From Acidobacteriota bacterium (GTDB lineage: Bacteria; Acidobacteriota; Terriglobia; Terriglobales; Acidobacteriaceae), in the NCBI GenBank assembly GCA_021800255.1, contig JAJYZC010000001.1:62001-126000 (forward strand): 64,000 nucleotides of DNA, written 5' to 3'. Of the stretch, positions 8,925 through 19,420 are shown piece by piece; position 1 is the first letter of the stretch; each line of letters starts with the position of its first letter. A program made the position numbers and the translations under genes. The notes beneath the pieces are model-generated. The model did not search any database and was not told the DNA's origin. It saw only the letters and a list, made by a program, of their open reading frames with translations.

Positions 8925-9020
8925 CAAAACCAGGGCAGATGTATCCCGGTGGCACAAACCGGGCACCAGCGAGCAGCGGCCTTCACTAACCCCATACAAC
9001 ACACCGCAGCCCTGGTTTTG
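8925..9020. repeat. Nested inverted repeats, possible terminator or structured RNA
   Basis: CAAAACCAGGGC (8925-8936) and GCCCTGGTTTTG (9009-9020) are perfect inverted copies 72 bases apart. Inside lies a second hairpin, CCCGGT (8945-8950) with ACCGGG (8958-8963) and a seven-base loop. The element begins three bases after the operon's last stop. It may end the efflux transcript, or be a small palindromic element; there is no T-run. Confidence 0.55.
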
Positions 9021-9161
9021 CCGTAAGCGCAAAGCTCCGATTCCAGCGGCGGCTCGGCACTGACAGTCAACCGGTTCCTTCCGTCAAAAACTGCCTTATA
9101 CATCTTGCCTTTGGCATTGCACGCGGGAATATACTGAAGCAGTCTCCGAACCGAAGCAACG

Positions 9162-10082
9162 ATGCGCCCCGAACTGACTCAAGCAACTGAACTTTTGCGC
9201 CGACAAACGCCTGAAGCCGTCGAAGAAGCCATCGGTCTGCTTCAGAACACGGTTTACTCCTTCAGCATGAAGGTCTGCGGCCATCCGCAAGACGCCGAAG
9301 ACACGATGCAGGAGGTGCTCTTTCGCTCTCTCGGCCATCTGGCCAAAATTCAGGACCCGCAGGCGCTTGCGGTCTGGCTCTATACCGTAACCAGAAACCG
9401 CTGCTGGCGCATGAGGCGCAAACCCGCCGGCGCTCCCGCGCGCACTCTGTCGCTCGACGAGTTGATGCCCGATCAGACGGAGTTGGGGCGCCTTCTTGAG
9501 GACGCGGCCAAAACTCCCGAGGCCAACCTTCTTGATGGCGAGCAGCACCACCTGCTGCACGAGGCAGTGCTGCGCATTCCGGCGCCGCTGCGCATCGTTC
9601 TTGTGCTGCACGATATGGAGGAACTGACCACCGAACAGGTGGCCGCAATCCTGGGTTTGCAGCCCGGAACTGTCCGTGTCCGCCTGCACCGTGCGCGCCT
9701 GAGCGTGCGCCAGCAGATGACGCGCATCCTCGAAACAACGCCTCAAGCGAAGGACGGCGCTTCGGCAACCGGAAAACGCCGCGGCGCACGCGCCAAACCC
9801 GCTCAGCGCCCGGCCGAGTGCCACAAACTGTTTGCCAGCCTCTCGGACTATCTGGACGGAAAGGTGCCGCAGCCCGCTTGCGACCAGATGCGGAAACACA
9901 TCGAGGCCTGCCCGGCGTGTGTCGCCTTTCTGCGCGACCTGCGCGCCGCTATCGATCGCTGCCGCGCACTGGAAACCCCCTGCGATCCGGCCGTCGCCAG
10001 CCGTCTGCGCGCTATCCTCACCCAGGAGTATTTACGCATGTTGGGCCTGCCGGGCAGAGAAAAGACGCGCTCCGCCATGTAA
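9162..10082 (+). CDS. ECF-type RNA polymerase sigma factor with C-terminal zf-HC2 domain
   Basis: A 306-residue regulator. Sigma region 2 lies at about residues 26-85 (YSFSMKVCGHPQDAEDTMQE, WLYTVTRNRC) and region 4 at about 125-185 (LRIPAPLRIVLVLHDMEELT, LGLQPGTVRVRLHRARL). After a basic linker comes a zinc-binding anti-sigma-like segment, CHKLFASLSDYLDGK then HIEACPACVAFLRDL, the H-x3-C-x2-C zf-HC2 pattern normally found in a separate anti-sigma factor. The fusion suggests the sigma factor senses its signal, probably redox or metal, in cis. No membrane segment is present, so it should be cytoplasmic. A TATACT at 9130 lies in the right area for a promoter. OsmC follows, a possible target. Confidence 0.9.
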   Translation: MRPELTQATELLRRQTPEAVEEAIGLLQNTVYSFSMKVCGHPQDAEDTMQEVLFRSLGHLAKIQDPQALAVWLYTVTRNRCWRMRRKPAGAPARTLSLDELMPDQTELGRLLEDAAKTPEANLLDGEQHHLLHEAVLRIPAPLRIVLVLHDMEELTTEQVAAILGLQPGTVRVRLHRARLSVRQQMTRILETTPQAKDGASATGKRRGARAKPAQRPAECHKLFASLSDYLDGKVPQPACDQMRKHIEACPACVAFLRDLRAAIDRCRALETPCDPAVASRLRAILTQEYLRMLGLPGREKTRSAM

Positions 10083-10130
10083 CGAAGACTTGCCCGCATG
10101 GATTTCATCGAATGAAAAGTGGAGGTCGAT

Positions 10131-10547
10131 GTGGAAGTTAAAATCTCGCATCTGGGACAGGTAAAGTTCGCCGTTCAGGCGCGGTCGCACACCGTTGTCT
10201 GCGACCAGCCGCTGGAGAACGGCGGAGAAGACGCAGGCGTGACGCCTCCGGAACTGCTGCTTGCGTCGCTAGGCGCCTGCGCGGCCTTCTACGCCGCCCA
10301 ATATCTCAAAACCCGCAACCTCGCCCAGGCCGGCGTCGAGGTCACGGTTGCCGCGGACAAGCTTATGCAGCCTGCCCGCTATGGCAACTTCCGCATTCAC
10401 GTTGTCTGCCCTGTTGCGCTCACGGAAGAGCAGACGCAAGCCATGATGCGCTCCGTGCGCCACTGCACGATTCATAATACGTTGTCGTCATCATCGGAGA
10501 TTGCAGTCGAGGTCGAGATGGCCACCCGCGTGGCCGTCCTCTCATAG
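10131..10547 (+). CDS. OsmC/Ohr-family protein
   Basis: A 138-residue OsmC-like protein. OsmC and Ohr are cytoplasmic thiol-dependent peroxidases that reduce organic hydroperoxides; related YhfA-type members have less certain roles. The first conserved Cys is in ASLGACAAFYAAQYLKTR and the second in RHCTIHNTL, matching the two catalytic cysteines. I chose GTG 10131 because GGAGG lies five bases upstream; a GTG at 10119 would add four residues. It lies 48 bases after the sigma factor gene in the same direction, so it may be cotranscribed or controlled by it. Ordinary length. Confidence 0.85.
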   Translation: MEVKISHLGQVKFAVQARSHTVVCDQPLENGGEDAGVTPPELLLASLGACAAFYAAQYLKTRNLAQAGVEVTVAADKLMQPARYGNFRIHVVCPVALTEEQTQAMMRSVRHCTIHNTLSSSSEIAVEVEMATRVAVLS

Positions 10548-10674
10548 CGCACTGCCCAAACATCGGCTTTCCTTGCCGCCTCGATAGGAAACGCTTGCAA
10601 AGCCTGATTCCGGACGCCTTCAAGTCAGAAGCAACCTTACGCGGGGGCACGGCATCGGAATAGAATGTGTAAGT

Positions 10675-11043
10675 ATGTTCGGCTATCTTGCGGCTTTCCG
10701 GTCAATCACGCAGACAGCTCTTGCCTTAGGGTTGTGCCTCCTGGCGCTTTCCTTCGTCATGGAAGCCAAGCTGGCGTGGTGTGGGCCTGTGGCGAGGATG
10801 GTCAGCGAGGTGCGGGCGTCAAAAGCCCTCCCCGATGACGCGCCGACAGGGGTGCATGGCGTTTCCGCCTCCTATCCTGTTTATCCTCGTACCCCGTTCG
10901 CCATTCCGGAAGTCATAGCAGCCTATTGCGCGGCGGACGCGCAACCTGTGCTGCGGCGCAGCGTAGCATCCAAGCACATTCCCTCTGTAGCCAACCGTTA
11001 CTTTGTCCCGTATAACTTCTTGCGCTCTCCGCCTCTGTACTGA
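10675..11043 (+). CDS. Hypothetical small exported protein
   Basis: A possible 122-residue protein with an N-terminal hydrophobic segment (ITQTALALGLCLLALSFVM) and a longer polar part with three Cys. I do not recognise a family. There is no ribosome-binding site, but TAGAAT (10661-10666) lies eight bases before the ATG, so the mRNA could be leaderless. Coding status is uncertain, since codon composition is less extreme than in neighbours. Confidence 0.4.
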   Translation: MFGYLAAFRSITQTALALGLCLLALSFVMEAKLAWCGPVARMVSEVRASKALPDDAPTGVHGVSASYPVYPRTPFAIPEVIAAYCAADAQPVLRRSVASKHIPSVANRYFVPYNFLRSPPLY

Positions 11044-11556
11044 AAGGTTCTGCCCCTCCGCGGCCTTCATGGGAGCAAGACTGAAGATAGGTCATAACTC
11101 ATCTGCAAGTTGCTGGAATTGCAGCATCATTCCAGGAATTGCGGCTGCTATGCATCTTCTATAATCCCATTATAAGAGATTGCAAAGGATGACCGTTTCT
11201 TGAGGGCGCTAAGCTAGCATCATAGCCGGAGAAGAGCTTGCTACCGGCAAGAAAATCTACTCTGCATGGGTTTATCCAGAAGGGACTAACTCCACGCGCG
11301 GGCGGCGCTTTAGAGCGTATTTCATAAGTCCCCATGTTGGTTTACCGGGCGCGTAAAACGCGGCTTGCCGCCGGGTTACAGACAAGTTTGGCGCGGGCCA
11401 TATCATGTTTATAGAACATGTTATAGAGCGCCAGAAAACATCTTTCGGGCGGAGAGCGTCTAACTAAGGAGCGTTTGCGATTGATCGCCTGCGCTTCCCT
11501 TTATGTTCACCCCGAAACACAAAAAAGCAAGTGCTGTAACCAGGAGTGTTACCAGG
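11044..11556. other. 513-base gap with palindrome and degenerate repeat
   Basis: No convincing gene. It contains the perfect palindrome TATAATCCCATTATA at 11160-11174 and, at 11311-11336, a copy of the left end of the 27206 element (TAGAGCGTATTTCATAAG followed by CCCCATG). Nearby are GGAATTGC direct repeats (11113 and about 11135) and the palindromic TTTATAGAACATGTTATA area at about 11408. The region is less GC-rich than the surrounding genes and may be remnant mobile DNA plus a promoter for the downstream genes. Confidence 0.5.
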
Positions 11557-11820
11557 ATGCACAAACAGATAGCCCTCATCCTTGCCGCCTTCCTCCCGTT
11601 GTGCGCAGCTTGGCTCATCTATGCAAGCCACGCAGGCGGCGGGGGCATCACGGCCCAAGCTGCCATGATTTCTGTGGCGATGGGCTTGGTAAAGAACAGT
11701 GAACCATGCGCACCCCAGGCGCGTGCGGCCATTAGTGGATTGATTTTTTCGGCTATCGTCACTTGTTCTCTGGCCCTGCTTTCTATCAGCCGATTCGCTG
11801 GCACGGCGAGAAAGGCATAG
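11557..11820 (+). CDS. Hypothetical small membrane protein
   Basis: An 87-residue protein starting at ATG 11557, with AGGA eleven bases upstream; it begins with a hydrophobic segment MHKQIALILAAFLPLCAAWL and has a second one near the end (ISGLIFSAIVTCSLALLSI). An upstream in-frame ATG at 11503 would place a polar basic leader in front and is less likely. The family is unknown. It ends 21 bases before the TolC gene and points the same way, so the two are probably cotranscribed. Confidence 0.5.
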   Translation: MHKQIALILAAFLPLCAAWLIYASHAGGGGITAQAAMISVAMGLVKNSEPCAPQARAAISGLIFSAIVTCSLALLSISRFAGTARKA

Positions 11821-11841
11821 CACTTGCGGAGGAAGTCAACT

Positions 11842-13302
11842 ATGAATAACTACCCAAGAGTCAATTCACCGGCGGACATGGGCACACTCCTTTTGGGAGC
11901 GGCTCTGCTGTGCATTTCGCCCGCCACCGCGCGGGCGCAAAAGGCGCCGCTTCCCAATGCGCCCAAGGTACAGCCGAACGTACAACTGATCGCCCAGCTT
12001 GCCCAAACCACCGCCCCGCAAATGCCCGCCGGCCCGCCGCCGGCCATGCCGGCCGCAACGCCGCCTATCGCCACGAAGGGTCCGCGGCTCACGATCCATC
12101 AAGCCGAACAGATAGCAATTCGTAACAACCCACACATCAGCGTGGCTCACCTGCTGAGCCTCGCGCAGGCTCAGGTGGCGCGCGAGGCGCGCTCTGCCTA
12201 TATGCCAACGGCCTACGGCGACCTCGAATCTGTCGGCTCACACGATCAGAGCCGCATGTCCGCCGTGGGCGATCTGCAGAGCTCGAGATTGCTGGACAAG
12301 GCTGCCGGCGGACTGACGGTGAGCCAGTTAATCACCGACTTCGGCCATACGCACAACCTCGTGCTCAGCTCCGAATCCACAGCCAAGGCGCAGCTCGAAA
12401 ACGAAGCGGCTACCAGACTGGACATTATTCTCACCGTGGACCAGGCGTTCTATCATGCGCTGACAGCGGAGGCTGTTCTCAATGTGGCGCAAAAAACCGT
12501 TGCCGAACGCAAGGCTACCGAGGAGCAGGTCGCCTCCATGACCAAAGCCCAACTGCGCTCGCAGGTTGACCTGAGCTTTGCCCAGGTGCAATTGTCGCAG
12601 GCGCAGTTGCTGCTTCTCGACGCGCGCGACCAGGAGCAGACCGCTATGGCGGACCTGAACGATGTGCTCGGCTTCGAACAGGACCGGCAATACGCGCTCG
12701 TCGATCAGACGCCGGCTAATCCCGCGCCGCCGCCTCCAAACACCGAACCGCTGGTGAGAGAGGCTCTCATCCAGCGCCCCGATCTGGCCGCGCTGAACGA
12801 TAACTATACCGCAGCCAAAGAGTACACCAAGGCCGAGCGCGATCTGTGGATGCCCACGATTACCGCCATGGCCGTAACCGGCGGCGCGCCAGTGCGCGAC
12901 GACCTGTACAAGTCGTCGTGGTACGGAGGGGCGGGAGCGGACATCAACATTCCGGTGTTCAACGGCTTCCTGTTCAACGCCGACGAGCAGGCGGCCAAGA
13001 TGCGCGCCGGCGCAGCGCAGCAGCAGGTGCGAAACCTCGAAGATAACATTGCGCGCGATGTCCGCACGACAGTGCTGAATGCGAGGGATGCCTTCGAACG
13101 CATCGGGGTCACAGAGGAGATGCTGAACGAGTCCAACTTGGCCCTTGATCTTTCCCAGCAACGCTACCAGATCGGGCTGAGCAGCATCGTCGAGCTAACC
13201 GAGGCGCAACTGGCGCAGACGCGGGCCGCAATCGCCGCCGTCAACGCCCGCTATAGCTATCAGACGGTTTTGGCTGAACTGCGCTATCAGCTCGGCCTAT
13301 AG
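11842..13302 (+). CDS. TolC-family outer membrane protein (second, orphan)
   Basis: A 486-residue outer membrane efflux protein. ATG 11842 follows GGAGGAAG at good spacing; the in-frame codon at 11824 is not needed. A signal peptide (GTLLLGAALLCISPATARAQ) is followed by a Pro/Ala-rich linker of ~55 residues that contacts neither repeat, then the OEP domain beginning LTIHQAEQIAIRNNPHISVA and ending with QQRYQIGLSSIVELTEAQLA. No adaptor or permease is adjacent, so it may serve a pump encoded elsewhere or the RND system at 2-8 kb. It is clearly different from the TolC at 2150, not a duplicate. Confidence 0.9.
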   Translation: MNNYPRVNSPADMGTLLLGAALLCISPATARAQKAPLPNAPKVQPNVQLIAQLAQTTAPQMPAGPPPAMPAATPPIATKGPRLTIHQAEQIAIRNNPHISVAHLLSLAQAQVAREARSAYMPTAYGDLESVGSHDQSRMSAVGDLQSSRLLDKAAGGLTVSQLITDFGHTHNLVLSSESTAKAQLENEAATRLDIILTVDQAFYHALTAEAVLNVAQKTVAERKATEEQVASMTKAQLRSQVDLSFAQVQLSQAQLLLLDARDQEQTAMADLNDVLGFEQDRQYALVDQTPANPAPPPPNTEPLVREALIQRPDLAALNDNYTAAKEYTKAERDLWMPTITAMAVTGGAPVRDDLYKSSWYGGAGADINIPVFNGFLFNADEQAAKMRAGAAQQQVRNLEDNIARDVRTTVLNARDAFERIGVTEEMLNESNLALDLSQQRYQIGLSSIVELTEAQLAQTRAAIAAVNARYSYQTVLAELRYQLGL

Positions 13303-13394
13303 CTCAGGCGCGGAACACGAAGAGATGCTGGATTGCGGCGCGGGCTGCGAACTTCAACAAAGATCCCGCCGCGATCCGGCTCCGCGCATACGGC

Positions 13395-14042
13395 TTACCG
13401 CAATCCGATGCTAGCGCTCTTGCCGCGAGAGAGCACGGCGGTCTTGCGCCGGTCGCTGGAGGCGTAATCGATCTGCTTCCAGAAGCCGATGAAGTAATCC
13501 ACGGCGGAGACGGCCGAAACCACCACTGTAAAGTAGATGGCGGCAATCGCGTACCACTTGACCGGAACGACGACCACGCCGATCTGCCAGTGGTCCCAGC
13601 CATGGGCCAAAATGGCGGAGACGACGGCTACGATCTGGATGACGGTCTTGAGCTTGCCAAGCTCGCTGGCGGTGATGGTGAACCCCTCGGAGGCGGCGAT
13701 GGAGCGCAGGCCGGAGATAACGAACTCGCGGCCGATGATGACCACGGCGATCCAGACCTTGACTACCTGGGGATTGTAGGCCACCAGGGCGATAAACGCC
13801 GCGGCGACCATAACCTTGTCGGCGATGGGGTCGAGCAGCATACCCATGGTGGTGATCTGGCCGCGCTTGCGGGCCAGGTAACCGTCTAGGCCGTCAGTAA
13901 TGGAGGCCAGCACGAAGAGCACCGCCGCCGCAATCTCCTGCTCGCCGCCGGGCCCCCGCCAGGGAAAGTGCGCAGAGAGGATCCACAACAGCAGGGGGAT
14001 CATCATGATCCGTGTCATCGTGATGGAGTTGGGGAGATTCAT
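13395..14042 (-). CDS. pgsA: CDP-diacylglycerol-glycerol-3-phosphate phosphatidyltransferase
   Basis: A 215-residue integral membrane enzyme making phosphatidylglycerol phosphate from CDP-diacylglycerol. The CDP-alcohol phosphotransferase signature DGx2ARx8Gx3Dx3D is perfect: DGYLARKRGQITTMGMLLD followed by PIAD. The second conserved region GREFVISGLRSIAA typifies PgsA over other family members. About five or six membrane helices are visible. Start is ATG 14042 (MNLPNSITMTRI), with AGGGG about ten bases upstream; ATG 14048 is an equally readable alternative, while a longer form from 14111 adds a polar leader. It is convergent with the orphan TolC gene. Confidence 0.93.
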   Translation of the reverse strand: MNLPNSITMTRIMMIPLLLWILSAHFPWRGPGGEQEIAAAVLFVLASITDGLDGYLARKRGQITTMGMLLDPIADKVMVAAAFIALVAYNPQVVKVWIAVVIIGREFVISGLRSIAASEGFTITASELGKLKTVIQIVAVVSAILAHGWDHWQIGVVVVPVKWYAIAAIYFTVVVSAVSAVDYFIGFWKQIDYASSDRRKTAVLSRGKSASIGLR

Positions 14043-14223
14043 GCGCATCGCGCCCCTGGTGCAAGTATCCGCAGGCGTGGCTTCATTATTGCACCAGCGC
14101 CTGCCGCGCACCGCCGCCCATGCCGAAGGCCGCTCGCAGAGCCATAGAAATGAAAAGCGGGATGTGCCTGGGCGAATCCATCCCTCTGATACGGCTACCG
14201 CGGCTGACGATGGTCCACTGGCG

Positions 14224-15501
<1,278 letters not shown>

Positions 15502-15520
15502 ACGCCTCTCCAATTTCCGT

Positions 15521-15544
15521 TTCTCTTCGACGTTCTCTTCGACG
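15521..15544. repeat. 12-bp tandem repeat upstream of gdhA
   Basis: TTCTCTTCGACG occurs twice in direct contact (15521-15532, 15533-15544), 20 bases upstream of the gdhA start on the opposite strand. Exact abutting copies in a promoter region suggest a binding site or a recent slippage duplication; no regulator can be named. Confidence 0.4.
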
Positions 15545-15939
15545 CTACAACCTGAACAACGTATCGCCCGCAACTCATTGCCGCAAAATGGATTATCCGC
15601 GCGGTCCTGGTTTTTTACCGGGCTTGGCCGCTGCGCCGGCCACGCCGTGCTTGGGCTTCGTATTTTGCATTCACAAGCCCAAACCCCTGTGAGTCTAGGC
15701 CCGGCGGAGAGTTACGTCAAGCCGCTCAGAACCAACCTGGAACCAGGGCAGGAACCTGTTTCCGGCTTGTCCCATAACGGCTCGCGGGCGTAGATGTGCA
15801 TCGCACCGCTGGCAGGCTCCATGACCTGCACGAAGGGGCTGGCAGCGTGGTCTTTGCCTGCGAGTGCCGGCCAGCGGCAATGGGGCGGCGCAGAGATCGC
15901 AGCCGGCGGCAAAAGCGATGCAACAGGTACACTGAGGCT
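15545..15939. other. Intergenic region between divergent gdhA and trpE
   Basis: No gene is convincing. TTGGGCTT (15651-15658) pairs with AAGCCCAA (15675-15682) across a 16-base loop. TACACT (15928-15933) lies six bases before the trpE start. I saw no short leader peptide with tandem Trp codons, so classical attenuation is not supported. Confidence 0.4.
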
Positions 15940-17502
15940 GTGAAATCCTCATCCCGTTCCGTCCTGCCCGGCCGCAAGGAGTTCCTGGCGCTCACCCGGT
16001 CGCACACCCTTGTTCCTGTCTGCCGCATCCTGATGGCCGACCTGGAAACGCCCGTTTCGGCCTTTCTGCGCGCGGCGTGGCCGGAGCCGGAGTGCTTTTT
16101 GCTGGAGAGCGTGGAAGGCGGCGAGCAGGTGGGCCGCTACACGTTCATGGGCCTCAGGCCGTTCAAGCGGATTGTGGCCCGAGGGCGGGAGATCACCATT
16201 ACCGAGGGCCGGAAGACCAGGCATCTCCAGGGTGACATCTTCGCCGTGCTGCACGAAGCACTGGGCGGGCATAAGCCTGCGCGGCTGCCCGGACTGCCCC
16301 CGTTCACCGCCGGCGCGGTAGGCTATTTTGCCTACGACGCGGTGCGGCAAATCGAGCGCCTGCCGGCGCGGTCCAAGGACGAGCTGGGGATTCCCGACGC
16401 CTGCCTGCTCTTCTTCGACGAGGTGCTGGCCTTCGACCACGTGCGCAAGGAGATTTGGCTGGTGGTGACGGCGGATGTGACGCGGGCCAAGCCCGCGGCC
16501 GCATACGGCCGCGCTGTCGAGCGGCTCGACCAGTTGGAGAAGCGCCTGGCGCGGCCGCTGCCGAAGCTGGAGGCTCAAAAAGGCGTTAGCGGCGCCAAGC
16601 TCAAGGTCCGGCACCGCACCGCAAAAAAGGATTTTATGCGGGCTGTTGAACGGATCAAGGAGTATATCGCCGCCGGCGACGTCTTCCAGACGGTTCTTTC
16701 GCAGCGCTTCGACGTAGATCCGGGCGTGGACAGTTTCCAGGTGTATCGGGCCCTGCGCACGGTGAATCCAAGTCCCTACATGTTTTTCCTGCGTTTTGCG
16801 CCGGAGGGGCCGTTGGGCGAAACGGCGGCGAAGCGGTCGAAGAGGGGTGTGCGAAAGACGCAGCGGCGGCAGAGCATCGAACTGACGGGGTCTTCGCCGG
16901 AGCTGCTGGTGCGCGCCCACGAAGGCAAGGTCGAGTACCGGCCGATTGCGGGATCCCGGCCGCGCGGCGCCACCGAGACCGAAGATCACGCGCTGAGCGA
17001 AGAGATGCTGCATGACGACAAAGAGCGCGCCGAGCACGTGATGCTGGTCGACCTGGGCCGCAACGATGTGGGCCGCGTCAGCCGCTTCGGCAGCGTGAAG
17101 GTTGACCGGCTGATGTTCGTCGAGCGTTACTCGCACGTGATGCACATCGTCAGCTCCATTGAGGGCAAGCTGAGGCCGGAGCTGACGGCCGTCGATGCGC
17201 TGCGCGCCTGCTTTCCTGCGGGCACGCTCTCGGGCGCGCCCAAAGTTCGCGCCATGGAGATCATTGAAGAACTGGAGCCGGCGCGGCGCGGCGCCTACGG
17301 CGGCGCGGTCCTCTACGCCGATTTTTCCGGCAACCTCGACTCCTGCATCGCCATTCGCTCCATGCTGGCTGTGGGCGGCAAGGGCTACGTGCAGGCCGGC
17401 GCAGGGATCGTGGCCGATTCCGTGCCCGAACGCGAGCACCAAGAGTCGATCAACAAGGCGAAGGCCGTTTTGCGCGCCATCGAGCGGGCGCGGGAGATGT
17501 AG
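15940..17502 (+). CDS. trpE: Anthranilate synthase component I
   Basis: A 520-residue chorismate-utilising subunit that, with TrpG, makes anthranilate in tryptophan biosynthesis. The start of the conserved part (EFLALTRSHTLVPVCRILMA) and LLESVEGGEQVGRYTFMG form the Trp-regulatory N-domain. The catalytic half has SPYMFFLRF, IELTGSSPELLV, the PIAGSRPRGATETED block and LVDLGRNDVGRV. I chose GTG 15940 because it gives a normal length; the frame stays open upstream to 15796, so the exact start is unsure. A basic insert (about residues 293-307, with SKRGVRKTQRRQ) interrupts the domain before the ITGSSPE-like motif. The gene is tail-to-tail with trpG, 17 bases apart, which is unusual. Confidence 0.93.
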   Translation: MKSSSRSVLPGRKEFLALTRSHTLVPVCRILMADLETPVSAFLRAAWPEPECFLLESVEGGEQVGRYTFMGLRPFKRIVARGREITITEGRKTRHLQGDIFAVLHEALGGHKPARLPGLPPFTAGAVGYFAYDAVRQIERLPARSKDELGIPDACLLFFDEVLAFDHVRKEIWLVVTADVTRAKPAAAYGRAVERLDQLEKRLARPLPKLEAQKGVSGAKLKVRHRTAKKDFMRAVERIKEYIAAGDVFQTVLSQRFDVDPGVDSFQVYRALRTVNPSPYMFFLRFAPEGPLGETAAKRSKRGVRKTQRRQSIELTGSSPELLVRAHEGKVEYRPIAGSRPRGATETEDHALSEEMLHDDKERAEHVMLVDLGRNDVGRVSRFGSVKVDRLMFVERYSHVMHIVSSIEGKLRPELTAVDALRACFPAGTLSGAPKVRAMEIIEELEPARRGAYGGAVLYADFSGNLDSCIAIRSMLAVGGKGYVQAGAGIVADSVPEREHQESINKAKAVLRAIERAREM

Positions 17503-17519
17503 CCGGGAATCAAAGGCGG

Positions 17520-18107
<588 letters not shown>

Positions 18108-18255
18108 GGTGAATCTTAGTGTAGCGCGCACGGAAGACGAAACGCCGGGCCTCCTCCATGTCGAGCTACCCGCCATACCCTTCAATTGACACGTCTGGCC
18201 TGCATTGCGCAATCTTTTTCTCAGGCTCGCCATTCATCGCCCCCGGAGTACTGCC

Positions 18256-18828
18256 GTGACCTTGAACATCTCTCTCACTCTCACAATCACCTGGGCAATC
18301 GTCGTTCTTGTTTGGCTCGCCGGATCCCTCCATTCCAAACGCACCGTCCAAGCGCAATCCGCGCCGTCGCGCTTGGCCCATCAGCTATTGGTCCTGATCG
18401 GCTACTGTCTCCTGGCCTTCAACCGCTTCGACGTTGGCTGGCTGGCCGTGCGCTTCGTACCCGGTGCGCATGTATGGCGCGCCGCGGGCCTCGTAGCCGC
18501 CATGCTGGGAGCGTTCATCGCCATCTGGGCGCGCATTACGCTTGGCGCCAACTGGAGCGGCAGAGTCACCCTCAAAGAACACCACACATTGATCGCTACC
18601 GGACCCTACGCGCTGGTCCGTCATCCCATCTACTCCGGCCTTCTGTTGGCGATTGCGGGTACGGCGATCGTCGAGGGAAAGCTCCGTTGCCTGCTGGGCT
18701 TCGCTTTTGTTCTTTGTGCCTACGGTCTCAAAATGCGCCAGGAGGAGCGGTTGATGATGCAAACCTTCCCCGGCGATTACCCAAATTACCGGCGCCGCGT
18801 CAAGGCTCTTATCCCAGGCTTGCTCTGA
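18256..18828 (+). CDS. ICMT/PEMT-family membrane methyltransferase
   Basis: A 190-residue integral membrane protein with four to five helices. The C-terminal half has the isoprenylcysteine carboxyl methyltransferase-type SAM site: GPYALVRHPIYSGLLLA followed by EERLMMQTFPGDYPNYRRR. Bacterial relatives methylate membrane lipids or small hydrophobic substrates; the target here is unknown. GTG 18256 is chosen because GGAG lies seven bases upstream; a TTG at 18205 lacks a site. Divergent from trpG. Confidence 0.82.
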   Translation: MTLNISLTLTITWAIVVLVWLAGSLHSKRTVQAQSAPSRLAHQLLVLIGYCLLAFNRFDVGWLAVRFVPGAHVWRAAGLVAAMLGAFIAIWARITLGANWSGRVTLKEHHTLIATGPYALVRHPIYSGLLLAIAGTAIVEGKLRCLLGFAFVLCAYGLKMRQEERLMMQTFPGDYPNYRRRVKALIPGLL

Positions 18829-18950
18829 GCGCCAATCCAAGCTCCCGAATTCATGGCGCGCATGGGGAGCGAACGGCGCCCGGTCCCTCACTGGCTCGCC
18901 GGCTTGCGCCCGCTTGCGCGCATCTGCCAAACTGGCCTTGGCCGGTCACG

Positions 18951-19232
18951 ATGGTTCTTCACTTTCTCATTCAAGGCCGCGTGCAGGGGGTTGGCTTCCG
19001 CTGGTTTGTGCACCGCGAGGCCAGCGAGCTCGACCTGCGCGGCTGGGTGCGCAACACCGAGGACGGCGACGTGGAGGTGGTGGCCGCGGGCGAAGCCGAA
19101 GACCTGGCCGATCTGCGCGCCAGCCTGCGCCGCGGACCGCGCGGCAGCCGCGTGGACCGCATCATTGAGCACTACCTCGACGAGAGCGAGGCCCGCGAGC
19201 TGAGATCGTTCCGCATCGATGGGGCGTGGTGA
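18951..19232 (+). CDS. acyP: Acylphosphatase
   Basis: A 93-residue cytoplasmic enzyme hydrolysing acyl phosphates. The signature GRVQGVGFRWFVHREA carries the phosphate-binding loop with its catalytic Arg, and WVRNTEDGDVEV carries the catalytic Asn. The frame is open far upstream (from 18186), but ATG 18951 gives exactly the family length and position of the first beta strand (VLHFLIQG). It lies 122 bases after the methyltransferase and is followed by the heptamer-repeat region. Confidence 0.92.
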   Translation: MVLHFLIQGRVQGVGFRWFVHREASELDLRGWVRNTEDGDVEVVAAGEAEDLADLRASLRRGPRGSRVDRIIEHYLDESEARELRSFRIDGAW

Positions 19233-19237
19233 AAAAT

Positions 19238-19411
19238 AGTTGTCAGTTGTCAGTTTTTTGTCAGCTTTTCAGCGCCCCGTTTGGCTCCTTCGGCTTCGCC
19301 ATTGAGTTCTTCATTGCACTTCCTTCTTGATGAGTTTCGTAGAGCCCCGCCGCTTTACGATAGACTGACAACTGACGACTGAAAACCTACGACTAAAAAC
19401 TGCGAACTGAG
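19238..19411. repeat. Inverted pair of degenerate 7-bp repeat arrays
   Basis: Left array: AGTTGTC AGTTGTC AG..GTCAG (19238-19265). Right array: seven consecutive 7-mers at 19363-19411 of the form (G/A)ACTGAN, with variants AACCTAC, GACTAAA and AACTGCG. The left 17 bases are the reverse complement of 19364-19380 with one mismatch, so a hairpin with a ~100-base loop is possible. The array ends ten bases before the apt start. Confidence 0.7.
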
Positions 19412-19420
19412 AGCCCAATC

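Noticed and set aside
15949-17442. A 497-codon open frame on the minus strand
   Set aside because: Antisense to trpE; composition and lack of motifs mark it as a shadow.
18186-18950. N-terminal extension of the acylphosphatase
   Set aside because: The frame is open but overlaps the methyltransferase gene and the acylphosphatase fold begins exactly at 18951.
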